64,000 nucleotides of DNA from positions 372,001 through 436,000 of the forward strand of contig JAIWND010000014.1 in NCBI GenBank assembly GCA_025330725.1, read 5' to 3'. Of this stretch, positions 10,346 to 23,170 are shown one piece after another. Numbering within the stretch: position 1 is the first letter of the stretch; every line of letters begins with the position of its first letter. A program made the translations under genes and the position numbers. A model generated the notes under the pieces. The model saw nothing but the letters and a program-made list of their open reading frames with translations, had not been told where the DNA came from and ran no database searches. Source of the stretch: Chlamydoabsidia padenii (Eukaryota; Mucoromycota; Mucoromycetes; Mucorales; Cunninghamellaceae).

Positions 10346-11536
10346 ATGTTTCGTACTCTTATAAAACGTAATGCTTCCAACTTCCGAGTTAATAGGGTAT
10401 CCACTTCTTCTGGTGTGAACCCTTGTCTTCGTCGTACTTATACTAGTGGTAAACCTTCCTCTGGTACTCCTAGCATCCCTGCTATGCTTGCTGTCGCCTC
10501 CATGGGTTTTGCTGCTTACTACACTCTGGTCAAGTCAAGAGAAGGTCAAGGTAATCATATTATATCATTAAACATTTGAACTCTCTTTCTCATCATTGTT
10601 ATCAAATAGCCTTACCTAGAAGACAACAGAAAACTGACCAACCACCTGCTCCTCAAGAATCCAAGACTAACGAACCAGTGGTACCTGCTTTTACCCCAGA
10701 CCAAGTTACTGTCGTTTTTGTCCTTGGTAAGTATAAGAAAGAAAAAGAAAAAGAAAATCCAAAGTCTTTTTACTCTCACTCTCTCTCTCTCTCTAACTAA
10801 CTAACTAACCTCCTTCTCATTGACTGAAAATAGGTGGACCTGGTGCTGGAAAGGGAACCCAATGTGACCGATTGAAGAAGGACTATGACTTTGTGCATTT
10901 ATCAGGTAAAACTATATTCACAACAATATACCAAGTAACTAACAATAATCTTAATTATATTTTATTAGCGGGTGATCTTTTACGTGAAGAACAAAACCGG
11001 GAAGGATCTAAATATGGTGATTTGATAAAGCATTATATCAAGGAAGGATTGATCGTGCCTATGGAAGTGACCGTTGCTCTATTGGAACAAGCGATGCGTG
11101 AATCAATGGAAAAAGACAACAAGTACCGATTCCTTATTGATGGATTCCCTCGTAAAATGGATCAAGCTATCAAGTTTGAAGAAACAGTGGTGTCTTCCAA
11201 AATGGTCCTCTACTTTGAATGTCCGGAACAAGTCATGTTGGAACGTCTTTTGAAACGTGGTGAAAATTCTGGTCGGGCTGATGATAATATTGAATCCATC
11301 AAGAAACGATTCCGTGTCTTTAAAGAAACAAGCTTCCCTGTCATTGAAGCTTTTGAAAAGGAAAACAAGGTCCAGACCGTAAGTATATTTTATCTCTCTC
11401 TCTCTCTCTTCCCCCCTTAATTGACTCTTCTTTGTTATTAACTTTATATGTTTATGTATAGGTCTCATGTGTCAAGCCTGTGGATGAAGTTTATCAAGAA
11501 GTACGCGTTGTGTTTGACAAGATGTTTGAAAAATAG
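10346..11536 (+). CDS. URA6: UMP/CMP kinase (uridylate kinase) with N-terminal membrane segment
   Basis: Exons 10346-10550, 10610-10726, 10834-10905, 10969-11378, 11462-11536; 292 residues. It phosphorylates UMP and CMP (and, in yeast Ura6, AMP) using ATP. The P-loop GGPGAGKGTQC is split by intron 2. It is followed by the NMP-binding region (LSAGDLLREEQNREGS), FLIDGFPRKMDQA, the LID Arg residues in RGENSGRADDN and the closing KVQTVSCVKPVDEVY. The N-terminus has ~95 extra residues: a basic, acid-free presequence (MFRTLIKRNASNFRVNRVST) and a hydrophobic stretch (MLAVASMGFAAYYTLV), as in yeast Ura6. Mitochondrial or membrane association is therefore likely. Assignment to the UMP/CMP subgroup over adenylate kinase rests on the short LID and GRADDN motif. 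Confidence 0.93.
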
Positions 11537-12087
11537 AATAGACTTCATTAATAAAAATCACTTTGTTATGTTTACCAATCTAATTCAAATGACCTTGTCC
11601 TGTTAAATGTGACAAAACATGTAATGATTTGACCATGGTACCTCATATTGCTTATTATTTACTCAAGGGGAATTCCATTTATGACATTCGAGGTGATGGT
11701 GGGTGATTGGCACTCTTTATTTTTAGTATCAAACTTTATACTGTAGCTCTCATTTCCTCTCTCTCTCTCTCTCTCTCTCCCCCTCCCTTTATATTGATGC
11801 AATGAACTTGATCAACATATAAAAGGAGAATTCCTTATATAATATGCTTAGACGGTAACATCATCAATCAGTATGCATACACAGCATCAATGTCTAGTGG
11901 TAAACGAACAAGGATCATGCAAGGAAAAGGTTAAATCCATTTGATTGGTCGAGGGTTGTTTATTTTTAAACCCCGCCACAGTCAAATGATCTTTTTGCCT
12001 TGTCCCTTTTCTTTTTTTTTCTTTTCTTTATTTCTTTTTCTTTTATTTCTTACTTTTACTTTTTAGGTCTGCATTTAACTATACGTA
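11537..12087 (+). other. Intergenic: URA6 3' region, CT microsatellite, F-box gene promoter
   Basis: A (CT)n microsatellite lies at 11757-11779. TTTTTAAACCCCGCC at 11963-11977, about 110 bp upstream of the next ATG, is a variant of the recurrent element. A long T/C-rich tract (12000-12060) leads to the start codon. An ATG at 11890 opens only a 14-residue frame, and I do not call it. Confidence 0.4.
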
Positions 12088-14010
12088 ATGTCAAAAGAAG
12101 CAACGCCAAGTAATGCTCTGTCTTCATCAACGACAATGACAACACTTTTACCACCATCACCAACAACACCATCTTTGCGCTGGATGCCTCGTTTTATGTG
12201 TAAATCTTCGTCTCTCATCTGTAAACAATCACCACCTGCTTTTTCTGTCACCTCCATTACTAAAGTGCACACCTTTGGCAAAATAAAACAACAAAACAAC
12301 AACCACACTAGCAACCACTTGGCAAGTCGAAAAGATGAGTGTGACCTTGACACCAACCAACTCTGTAAAAGCAACAACAATCTACGGACCAGTAAAACCG
12401 ACTCTCGCTATCGCCATTTGTATGAAAAGAGCAATAGCATTAGTAAGAAGGTCCGGGACTCTCTGTTTGCCAAGCTACCTGTGGAACTACTTCAAGACAT
12501 ATTTACTCGTCTGGATTGCTTAACCTTGTATCAACTCAGCCTGACGTGCCACGCTTTTAGACAACTTTTACAGAAAACACCCACGTCAAGGAATGGGTTT
12601 TTCTTATGGCGCACATTAAAGGTGGAATCTTTGTGGACAAACCATCAAGAAGCTATGGGTCTGTATCAATTGGTCTGTTTCTTGGTGATGGGTGGCATTC
12701 ATGACCAAGTGGATTCTTTGATTCTCGACGGATGTGTTTTTATTGATTCGCCCTTGTTGAATACCGTGATTCGTGCCTTTCCTGTTCTCTCTCGACTCTC
12801 CTTGGTACATTGTCCTCAAATCGACTGTTGGAAAATCTTGCATATGCTCAAGGCGTCTATTAATGATAATCATCGGGCTCAACATCAAACTGGAAAACAC
12901 CAAACTATGATACAGCAACAATCAAGCACAGCAGCATTCTTGAAGGCACTCAAAAAGGTAAGGGAACCTCCTCCGGAAACAATACTACTCAACAAGACAG
13001 ACAATACCAACTCGACTGAAACATCAAGCAACACATCTTTGGAAGCAGGGACGACTCTTTTTGGGCTCACTAATGATAATCATCACCAATCAAGCAGCAA
13101 ACTCGACATTCCTTTCAGCCTTCCTTGTTTAAAATACTTGACTCGATTGGATATTGAAGGCGCCTTCCCAAGCGAACGATCTCATAAATCCTACGGACAC
13201 GAAATGTATTGTTTTGGTGAAATCAAGCGGGCATTGCTTCAGCTGGGGGATAACGATAATGACGGATCACATATAGAAACCACTGACTATCAACAACTCA
13301 GTGAAGGACATTATGCATTATATCAATTCTGGCTTCTACTCCGATCACATATGCTACGATGGGACGAACAACAGCAAGTCGATCATCAGAACGAATTCCG
13401 TCCACCTTGGCTCCCTGAAACACTGGTACAATTCATTCGAATCACTGAACAAACCGATTTCTCTTCCTCGATCAAAATCGACTTGGCACCATGTCCTCTT
13501 TGTCATCGTAATGTCGCCACCACTGATCACAATACAACATCATGCTTTACATGCCATGCTCCTACTATGAAAGTATGTGCTCAATGCCGGTGCCATTCCT
13601 GCCAAGCGGTGCTATGTACACGATGCCACCATATTCAACGAACACAGTTTCGACAAACACCGTTCCAGCAACAACAACAACAACAACAGGACCTAGTCAC
13701 CATACGTCCAAGTGTTACAGCAGGGGTTACCACAGCTATTGCCAGCACCACTGCAGTTACAGTCGCCACAATGGTAACCGAACAATCTCATCACCAGGAT
13801 CTTACTTTACTATCGTCGTGGCGGATCATTCGGTGTCAGCATTGTCATCTGCCTCGACGTACCTGTGGCCAACCTTCCTGTGTGTTTGAAAACAAGCAAC
13901 AACGATGGACATGCAACACTTGTCAACAGCAACGATGGGGGAAACACAGTAGGATCTCATTATCGCCACGACTCTTCAAGAAATCAAGACATTGGTCTCA
14001 TTGGATATAG
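12088..14010 (+). CDS. F-box protein with C-terminal Cys/His-rich region
   Basis: Uninterrupted frame of 640 residues. An F-box lies at about residues 125-165 (LFAKLPVELLQDIFTRLDCL, then LYQLSLTCHAFRQLL). This would bind Skp1 and make the protein a substrate receptor of an SCF ubiquitin ligase, or an SCF-independent Skp1 partner. The middle has Leu-rich segments resembling degenerate LRRs (VDSLILDGCVFIDSPLLNTV, FPVLSRLSLVHCPQID). The C-terminal third has two Cys/His clusters: CPLCHRNV...CFTCHAP...CAQCRCHSCQAVLCTRCHH at ~467-520, and CQHCHLPRRTC...CNTCQQQRW at ~582-616. These look like paired zinc-binding ribbons. F-box plus C-terminal zinc ribbon occurs in several fungal proteins of unknown substrate. 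The recurrent element is ~110 bp upstream. Confidence 0.85.
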   Translation: MSKEATPSNALSSSTTMTTLLPPSPTTPSLRWMPRFMCKSSSLICKQSPPAFSVTSITKVHTFGKIKQQNNNHTSNHLASRKDECDLDTNQLCKSNNNLRTSKTDSRYRHLYEKSNSISKKVRDSLFAKLPVELLQDIFTRLDCLTLYQLSLTCHAFRQLLQKTPTSRNGFFLWRTLKVESLWTNHQEAMGLYQLVCFLVMGGIHDQVDSLILDGCVFIDSPLLNTVIRAFPVLSRLSLVHCPQIDCWKILHMLKASINDNHRAQHQTGKHQTMIQQQSSTAAFLKALKKVREPPPETILLNKTDNTNSTETSSNTSLEAGTTLFGLTNDNHHQSSSKLDIPFSLPCLKYLTRLDIEGAFPSERSHKSYGHEMYCFGEIKRALLQLGDNDNDGSHIETTDYQQLSEGHYALYQFWLLLRSHMLRWDEQQQVDHQNEFRPPWLPETLVQFIRITEQTDFSSSIKIDLAPCPLCHRNVATTDHNTTSCFTCHAPTMKVCAQCRCHSCQAVLCTRCHHIQRTQFRQTPFQQQQQQQQDLVTIRPSVTAGVTTAIASTTAVTVATMVTEQSHHQDLTLLSSWRIIRCQHCHLPRRTCGQPSCVFENKQQRWTCNTCQQQRWGKHSRISLSPRLFKKSRHWSHWI

Positions 14011-14919
14011 TCTAGTATAGATACCCTAGCATTTAGACTTTTGTTAATTTGATTTATAATAAACACTCGGGGGGGGGGGGGTGTTCACCTCCCTTTACTC
14101 TGTGCATCCTTTTTTTTTTTTTGAAAAAAAAAAACATTGCATAATAATATAGTGTTGTTGAATAGTATCTTTGAACTGGTTTGTATGATATGGTTGAAAA
14201 CCAGCCAGTCGTTACTGTAAGACGATAGTCAGAATTGATCGTCCTCATTGTCCGCATAAGCAAACTTCAAATCCCGTCAATCTCAGACTTCACTTGTCTG
14301 AAGTGATGAGGCCACTGGCTCAAATGGTACTAACGATCAAAATGGCCATGGTATTTTGGACATTATTACAAACCAACTTTTACTAAAAAGCCAAACTTGG
14401 ACTGGTATAGTTGGGCTTCCACTCTCTTTCGAAAAAAAAAAAAAAGGTAAACCCCGCCCTTTCCAACACTTTATGTAGAAGGATACCCGATACCAAATAG
14501 ACTACTACTTCATTCCCAAAAGATATCAATGCGACCAGGTAATAAAGACGATCTACATAGGTTAGTCGAGGTTGAAAACCTGGTATCGGGATACGGATTG
14601 CATGAAAAAATGGCATCATCGGCCTACCCAGCACAAGTATAGATCCTGGGGTGAGGTAAACGTTGGTTTGTTAAAACAATCCAAACAAATCCATGTATAA
14701 GGTTCATGTCAGCATACATACATATAAAGTCCATCATCATTCATTGTATAATATAGCAGCAAAATGTAAATGGAGTTGTTTTTTTAATGATGTACACATA
14801 AATAAACAAAAAGGTCTAACTAAAATAATGATAATAAATACAGAATACTAATGTCTACTTGATCTTTTTGTTGTTGCTTCTATTCTACATTTGTTCCTGG
14901 CTATTGAATTCTTGTGAAT
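14011..14919. other. Intergenic between two converging genes; recurrent elements, no gene seen
   Basis: This 900-bp stretch has a G run (14069-14080), A/T runs (14110-14133), TTCAAATCCCG at 14266-14276 and AAACCCCGCCC at 14450-14460. Both flanking genes end here, so these elements do not belong to an annotated promoter. No convincing open frame; the minus-strand frames 14054-14263 and 14383-14634 cross homopolymers and lack family similarity. Confidence 0.35.
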
Positions 14920-17361
<2,442 letters not shown>

Positions 17362-17816
17362 GATAGGTAGTAAAAAAAAAAAAAAAAGGTGGGGATGAAG
17401 TGAAGAAGAAAAGAAGAGGGAAATAGGGTGGGATAAACGAAAATGTAAAGTGCGGCGTTTGAAAACTTTTTTTCTTTAGAGTGTTCTGGCACTTTCACAT
17501 CAGGCAGGGGTCAACCTAAAAATTTACCTCCGCTACCAATCACCAACAGAATGTCTGTGTCCTTTAATAAATCAGTACACTTCAAAGTAGTGCTTATACA
17601 GCAACACTATCCAAATCATGGTTGTTTTGTGAATACAGAGTTAACACAATGTACCCTTTTTGTCAATCTCATGATGAGGGGAATTACAGTTGCTTGAATG
17701 TCGGGAATTGAATATCGGCCCAATAGAATTTGTTCACATATTTCAATAGGCAAAAGGGGAAACATTGCATAGTCTTTCTTTCTTTTTCTCTTCATCATAC
17801 TTCAATTACAACCATC
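17362..17816. promoter_or_regulatory. Divergent promoter, SSC1 / YSY6
   Basis: TCGGGAATTGAA at 17701-17712 sits about 105 bp upstream of the YSY6 ATG, and a degenerate copy (GCGGCGTTTGAAAAC, 17452-17466) about 90 bp upstream of the SSC1 ATG, so each gene has its own element. I see no clear heat-shock element of alternating nGAAn blocks. Confidence 0.4.
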
Positions 17817-18248
17817 ATGGTAACTACAAATACAATGGAATTTTTATTAAAACATTAAATAATAACTTTTTTTTTTTCGTATATATATATAACTTGTAGT
17901 CATCCTCAGCTTTACCTACTCTTCGTAAAAAGAATGCCCTCTACCAAAGCAATGTTAACAAGCGTGGCCAGGTCAAATCCACTTTGGTATGTAATCGACA
18001 CTTTGAAAAGGATGACTTGATACTAAGATGACTTTTTTTTTTATATTTGATTTGGGTGGTCTTATAGAAACCAAAACCAGGCTTTAAATTACCAGTCTCT
18101 TATGGGGTCCTTGCGGTGTTGGCTTTTGCACTAGTTGGAGGAGGTAATACTGATTTCATTGTACTTGTATACTACTATCAGGTTGACTAACATTGTGTTT
18201 TATATATCTTGAATAGCTATCTTACAATTAGTTGATCTTCTCTTTTAA
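17817..18248 (+). CDS. YSY6: RAMP4/Ysy6-type ER stress-associated membrane protein (65 residues)
   Basis: A small spliced gene with no long frame. CDS pieces: 17817-17819 (the ATG alone), 17900-17986, 18068-18143, 18217-18248. The protein starts MSSSALPTLRKKNALYQSN, then has the family signature NVNKRGQVK, a basic stretch KPKPGFKLPVS, and one C-terminal membrane helix (YGVLAVLAFALVGGAILQLV), ending DLLF. That is the layout of RAMP4/SERP1 and yeast Ysy6: a tail-anchored partner of the Sec61 translocon. Length (65 versus 65-66 in relatives) and motif order both fit. The first intron follows the start codon immediately (ATG|GTAACT). Confidence 0.88.
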
Positions 18249-18668
18249 ATAATAATAATAAAAACACCCAATCTAGTTTATATCCAAAGCTTACTTGATG
18301 TTGTCTTGATTGTATTACCCTATGTAATGGTTTGGAATTCATCATTATAGTTGTTGACTCTATTATTCTTGTGTTGCCCCATCATTCCTATCGACCACTC
18401 ATGTCTATCCTGTTTTTGGGCTTTACTTAGTTTTTTAATACCCGACCAGAAATAAAAAAAGGCACCACGTCCTTTTTTTTTTTTTTTTTTTTCCCTCTCT
18501 CTCTCTCTCTTTTCTTTTTTTTACTCTACTTTTACTAATAATCATCTTGCTTCATTCTCTCTCTCATCCATTCCATTCTTACTTGACTATTACTTTATAA
18601 CCTTCCCTCTTTAATTTACTCTTCACTTATCGAAACGAATCCACACAAAGAAAACTTCGTCGTTAGCA
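18249..18668 (+). other. Intergenic: YSY6 3' region and Rho promoter with T/CT runs
   Basis: A poly-T run (about 18473-18492) is followed by (CT)n, and TTTAATACCCGACC at 18433 is a weak variant of the recurrent element, ~235 bp from the Rho ATG. No coding exon seen. Confidence 0.3.
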
Positions 18669-19704
18669 ATGACAAGGGTAAGTCAAGTCATCCCCCTCCT
18701 CCTTTAACACACACACATACACTTACATGCACTCTTGATGGAATGAAAACGAACTCATCTTGTATATATTATTCCGTCTCTGTTTACTCACCTTTGGATA
18801 TCTTGCTGGCTTTTCTTTTTTATATAGATTCCACGAAAGAAACTTGTGGTGGTTGGTGATGGTCACTGTGGTAAGTTTACAAAAGAAACAAAAAAAGAAA
18901 AATAAAGAAGGAGGAGGTCAATAACGATATATTGTTTGTCTGTCACTCACAACTTGTACTTGTACTTTATTATAGGGAAAACAAGCTTATTGGTGGTGTA
19001 CCAAAAGGGTACCTTTCCAGAGGTACAACAATGATAACATCACATATAAACTGTATTTATGCAACTCACCTTCTTTTGTTTTTGTTATTTGAATATATAC
19101 CAATCCTCACGACAATAGCGATATGTACCAACTGTCTTTGAAAACTATATTGCTAATGTGCAACTAGAAAATGGCCGTACGGTGGAATTGGCACTTTGGG
19201 ATACTGCGGGTAAGTCAAAGGGAGGGGAAAAAAAATTAATTACATGATACTAATTTCTCTTATTATAGGTCAAGAAGAATATGATCGACTACGGCCTTTA
19301 TCTTACCCTGAAACTGACGTGATTCTCATCTGTTTTGCTATTGATCAACCTACCTCATTTGCTAATGTACAAGATCGTGTAAGGAACAAAAAAAAAAAAA
19401 AGGTATCAATGATTATACTAACTGATGACTTGTTACTTATACCCCCTTTATCATGTGCACATTCATCGCTACTATCAACACCATCATTACAACGTGTGTT
19501 ATCTCCATCAATACAGTGGCTGCCGGAAGTAACACATTTTTGTGAAAATGTACCCAAACTCTTGGTCGGAACAAAAAGCGACCTTCGTGATGATAAAGCT
19601 CATATTGCCCGGCTTAATGCAAGGGGTCACCAACTGATCCCTTCTGAAGAGGTAAATACTGATCAATTTGGATGACAAGGAACAAATGATGGCATGCAGA
19701 TTTA

Positions 19705-19741
<37 letters not shown>

Positions 19742-19911
19742 ACACGTACACTTTTTAGGGCGAACGACTAGGACGGGAAATCGGGGCCAAGTATTATGAA
19801 TGTAGTGCGAAACAGAACCAAAATGTCAACGAAGTGATCTCTGCAGCAACAAGATCGGCCATGTCTGGTGGAATCATGCGCCTCCATCGCAAGTTTTGTA
19901 AAGTACTGTAG
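18669..19911 (+). CDS. Rho-family small GTPase
   Basis: Exons 18669-18677, 18828-18870, 18976-19022, 19119-19209, 19269-19378, 19517-19651, 19759-19911; 195 residues. G1 is GDGHCGKTSLL (Rho1 and relatives have GDGACGKTSLL), switch I is [10 protein letters not shown]3 is [18 protein letters not shown]4 is GTKSDLRDD and G5 is [10 protein letters not shown]; the C-terminus is CKVL, a CAAX box ending in Leu and thus likely geranylgeranylated. Rho GTPases direct actin, cell-wall synthesis and polarity at the membrane. Against Rho1, two positions differ: His for Ala in the P-loop, and Arg in place of the usual Val before YVPT. The Rho-specific insert is present ([20 protein letters not shown]). The exact subgroup (Rho1, Rho2 or Rho3) cannot be settled by eye. 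Confidence 0.93.
19707..19739. repeat. (CA)n dinucleotide microsatellite in the last Rho intron
   Basis: About 16 CA units in the 107-bp intron 19652-19758, followed by CGTACACGTACAC. Likely length-variable between strains. Confidence 0.95.
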
Positions 19912-20083
19912 CCATTATAATCACACCCAACCCCAATCCCTACTATTACCCCATCATCATTATCTATAACAAGTAGGATAGCTGTTTAGTAATAGTTAGT
20001 TTGTTTTACCCTCCAAATTCCAATGCCCCTTTCTTCTTTTTAAACTCAATGTTTATGGGATACCCTTGTTTGTGTTATCTTCC

Positions 20084-20084
<1 letters not shown>

Positions 20085-20123
<39 letters not shown>

Positions 20124-20130
20124 TTTCTTT
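20085..20130. repeat. (CTTT)n microsatellite downstream of the Rho gene
   Basis: About ten CTTT units in the presumed 3' UTR or downstream region, just before AATAAAAAAAA at 20166. Confidence 0.9.
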
Positions 20131-20874
20131 TTTATTATTCTTTGTCTTTTATTTGTTGTCCCTATTAATAAAAAAAAATACCATTTACCACTCATTTGTT
20201 TGTTTTACATCATGAATCCATGCATTCATCAATGATGTTAGTGATCACTGTTATATTGTCACATGTCTTTTCAAATCCCGCTTGTCTCGTATTGCAAAGG
20301 TTAATCCTAAACAGACCAACGCTCATTTATGGCAGCAATGTACTATTGGTGACCAAGTTGGATGTTTAAACTATATTTGTGTGTATCGAATGATATAGCA
20401 TACCAGCATCCCCCATGACATGTGTATTCGAAGTGTATTCTCTCTCATTTATTCTCTCACTGTCTGTGCATCCACCATATCATATATAGCTGAAAGGATT
20501 ATTTACTTTCAAGTGACAATCATCTCCATATATGCAGGAGAGTGAATGGAATGAAGTTGTATAGTCATTTGTCGACCAAAAAAGGTAATTTATATGGTGA
20601 GTATCACCATGTGGTTTTGAAACTCCAACCAACTCCAACCATACTTCTATTTGTTTTGTTTGTATGTTTTCACTCTATATCCAATCATATTACATTTCAT
20701 TGTGTGGTCTGACCTAGACACAGAACAAAAAGAAAAAAGAAAGAGAGAGAGCGGGCATGAATGTTGAATTTTCAAATCCCGACGTCTCTTCCATTTTTTT
20801 TTTTTTTGGCATCCATATAAAAGTAGCAAGGTAATAGGTTTCCGGATTTCAATGGCACTCATATATATCTTTTT

Positions 20875-20976
20875 ATGATGCCTGCAGATCGATCTGGAAA
20901 AAAATTAGCTTTGCCAAGACCTTATCCTATGCCGTCTCCCCCGATTGCTCCTCACCAACCATCACAGCCACAATAG
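20875..20976 (+). CDS. Possible small protein, Pro-rich, 33 residues
   Basis: The frame starts MMPADRSGKKLALPRPYPMP and ends in a Pro/Gln-rich tail. It lies alone in a 1.3-kb gap between the Rho and NPP genes. A TTTTCAAATCCCGAC element sits at 20769-20783, about 95 bp upstream, the same spacing seen ahead of recognised genes here, and a poly-T tract lies at 20798. A real small gene, or the first or last exon of a spliced one, is possible, but 33 codons can also occur by chance. Confidence 0.3.
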   Translation: MMPADRSGKKLALPRPYPMPSPPIAPHQPSQPQ

Positions 20977-21254
20977 ATATTTTGGTTCCTGAATCCAAGC
21001 ACACACAGTACCGTCCACCATCACTGAATACCCATATAAAAAAATAATTTACACCCTTCATAGATTTACAGGGTTTCCACTGCCATCATATCCTTTCCCC
21101 TCTTTGAGCATTGACACATTGTATCAGTCAACCCCAACACATCAAATACAGTAAAATGAATGATTACTATAGTCACACAGACATAAGAGTACCTAGTTTT
21201 ATTGAGTAAGACAAACATAATCATAACTAATTAAGGTAATATGTAAATAAAAGA

Positions 21255-23032
21255 CTATTCTAAGGGTAAATGACCATGTAAAGTGCCATTGTTGCTTGAA
21301 GGCTCGATTTCCAATAGTCGTGATAGTACTTGATACAGTTCAACATTCCAAAAAGGTTCAAGCACCGCACCACCCTTTTCCCACGTTGGACCCTTCGCCA
21401 CAAAGATAGCCCTTGATTGCTTGGAGAGGTTATCATAGCCATGGACCCCTTTTGGATGATACACCTTGTCGCCTTGTTCCGGATCAAAATCGATTCTTCG
21501 TACCAAGTTCCAGCCAGGATCAGGAAGGACCAATAGAGGAGCAATGCGAACATTGTTGTTAAAATGGAAACGAGCAGGAAAATCTTGCTTTTTATAGACC
21601 TGAAAAGGCGCCTTTTCTTTTCCATGGCGATCCCATAATCTTGTGAATGCCTTGTAGAGTCTGTCCACCACGTCTGTTTCCGAGTCGCCATCAGAAATCT
21701 TGGGTCGGATACCAAGAGTCGGATACATTTCAATTTCGCCAATCAAGTCCAATTCATCCACTGTCAGTTCGTCGTCAATGTAGATTAGTCGTGATGCATC
21801 AGTGGCGGACATACCATGATCACTCACCACAATGAGATGTACAATATCAGTCAGGTTCCTGTTGTCCAATCCTTCTAAAAGTCGTCCAATACTTGTGTCT
21901 GCATGTTGAAGTTGAGTCAAGGTCTAAATAAAGTGATATAAGTAGTTGGTAACAAAGATCATATCCCTTTCCTATGCATTAATATTACCTGGTTGGCATA
22001 AGGTCCATATTGGTGACCAGCTTGATCGATTTGAGGGACATAAAGGCCAATAAATTGAGGTCGGGATTCTATAGGTAGGTCTAACCATTCAAGGGCAATG
22101 TCGGTCTTTTCGTCAAATGTCATGGCGTTGCTGAAGGGTACTGATAGCGTAGGTTGAAGATCATTGAAAGTGGTACTGCATCCTGGCCACATGATGACTC
22201 CGGCTTTTTTGTTCTGACGAACTGCCGTTATCCAGATCTACAAGAAGAAGGTGAGTCCCATTTTTAAGAACATGTGTTCAGTTTATATGAATATGATATA
22301 CTTACAGGTTCACCACCCCACCATTTTTCATCCCAACTATGCGAAGGATCCTTGTAGTTAAAGTGATCATCTAGTTCTGAGTCGTAAAAGTAATTGCCAA
22401 CAATACCATGGGATTCTGGGTATAGTCCTGTCACCAAAGACCAATGATTGGGGAATGTAATGGGCTGTTATAATAAAGAGACTATAAAGGTGAGTGATAG
22501 AATATAATGTGATGATAATTGGGTTTGTTCCTTACCGGGAAAGAAGGAGTCATCCAATGAGCACGTACACCAGTATCAGCTGAAAGGAGAGGTTAGTTTA
22601 CCGTTAAGCCCATTATACCATTACTTTACCTAGTTCTGATAAATGAGGTGTTAAATGCAGGTCCAAGTCATGATTGACTACGCCGTCCAAGGAGATAAGG
22701 ATGACAGTTGGTTGATAGTCGTGGGTTCCATTGTTGTAGAGAGCACCGTTATCTTCGTGGTGAGTGTCATGAAGCCATAAAGCATCAACAAGACAGAGAA
22801 CTGAGGCAATTATAATAGCTGCTATTAAACCATTCATTAGGTATCGTCGTTTTTTGGCTTTAGAGGAGGGTTCAGCCTAAAGGAAAAAAAAAAAAAAAAA
22901 AAGAAAAAGAATGAGCATATCTTTTTCAAAGCGACAAACTTTTTTAGTACTTACAGATTGAGCTGCGGAATTTAAAGAGGTGTAGTTAGGACGGGAAGCA
23001 GAAAGCAGCCCACTTGATTCGTTATCAGTCAT
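21255..23032 (-). CDS. Nucleotide pyrophosphatase/phosphodiesterase (NPP family), type II membrane protein
   Basis: Exons 22955-23032, 22630-22876, 22536-22579, 22306-22464, 21989-22237, 21255-21923; 481 residues. A short cytosolic N-terminus with a basic patch ([10 protein letters not shown]) precedes one membrane segment ([20 protein letters not shown]), so the catalytic domain faces the lumen or exterior. Alkaline-phosphatase-fold metal ligands are visible: Asp in VILISLDG, the nucleophile Thr in [20 protein letters not shown], Asp/His in [14 protein letters not shown], and the late His in GVHGYD. WWGGEPIWIT is typical of ENPPs. Such enzymes cleave nucleotide phosphodiester or pyrophosphate bonds; yeast Npp1/Npp2 do this during phosphate starvation. 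N-glycosylation sequons occur (NGT, NLT). Substrate range is not visible from sequence. Confidence 0.93.
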
Positions 23033-23170
23033 CAATTAACTGAAAGGAAAAAGGAGAGGGGGAATGTCTGCCTACTCCTTTTTTTTTTATTAGGTCGCTG
23101 GATCGGGGGTTGAAATGGTATCACGGGAAAAAAAATAATCGTCGTCGCTTCTTTTCTTTCTTCTCCCACC
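23033..23170. promoter_or_regulatory. Short divergent promoter, NPP / four-TM protein
   Basis: Only 138 bp separate the start codons. ATCGGGGGTTGAA at 23102-23114 (complement TTCAACCCCCGAT) is centrally placed, about 60-70 bp from each ATG. Confidence 0.45.

Larger units (their letters stand above)
19912..21254. other. Large intergenic stretch with two recurrent elements
   Basis: Apart from the (CTTT)n repeat and the possible small frame at 20875, there is TTTTCAAATCCCGC at 20268-20281 with nothing recognisable downstream, and TTTTCAAATCCCGAC at 20769-20783. Short TATA-like stretches occur (20488, 20861). No tRNA or rRNA seen. Confidence 0.35.

Noticed and set aside
11890..11935. Short ATG frame MSSGKRTRIMQGKG upstream of the F-box gene
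   Set aside because: Only 14 codons; could be a uORF but nothing supports it.
22306..22579. Loss of the catalytic Thr in the NPP enzyme because Pro replaces Thr in the first position of the TKTFPN-type motif
   Set aside because: Counting from the metal-ligand Asp in family members puts the nucleophile at the second Thr, which is present (ITFPNH).
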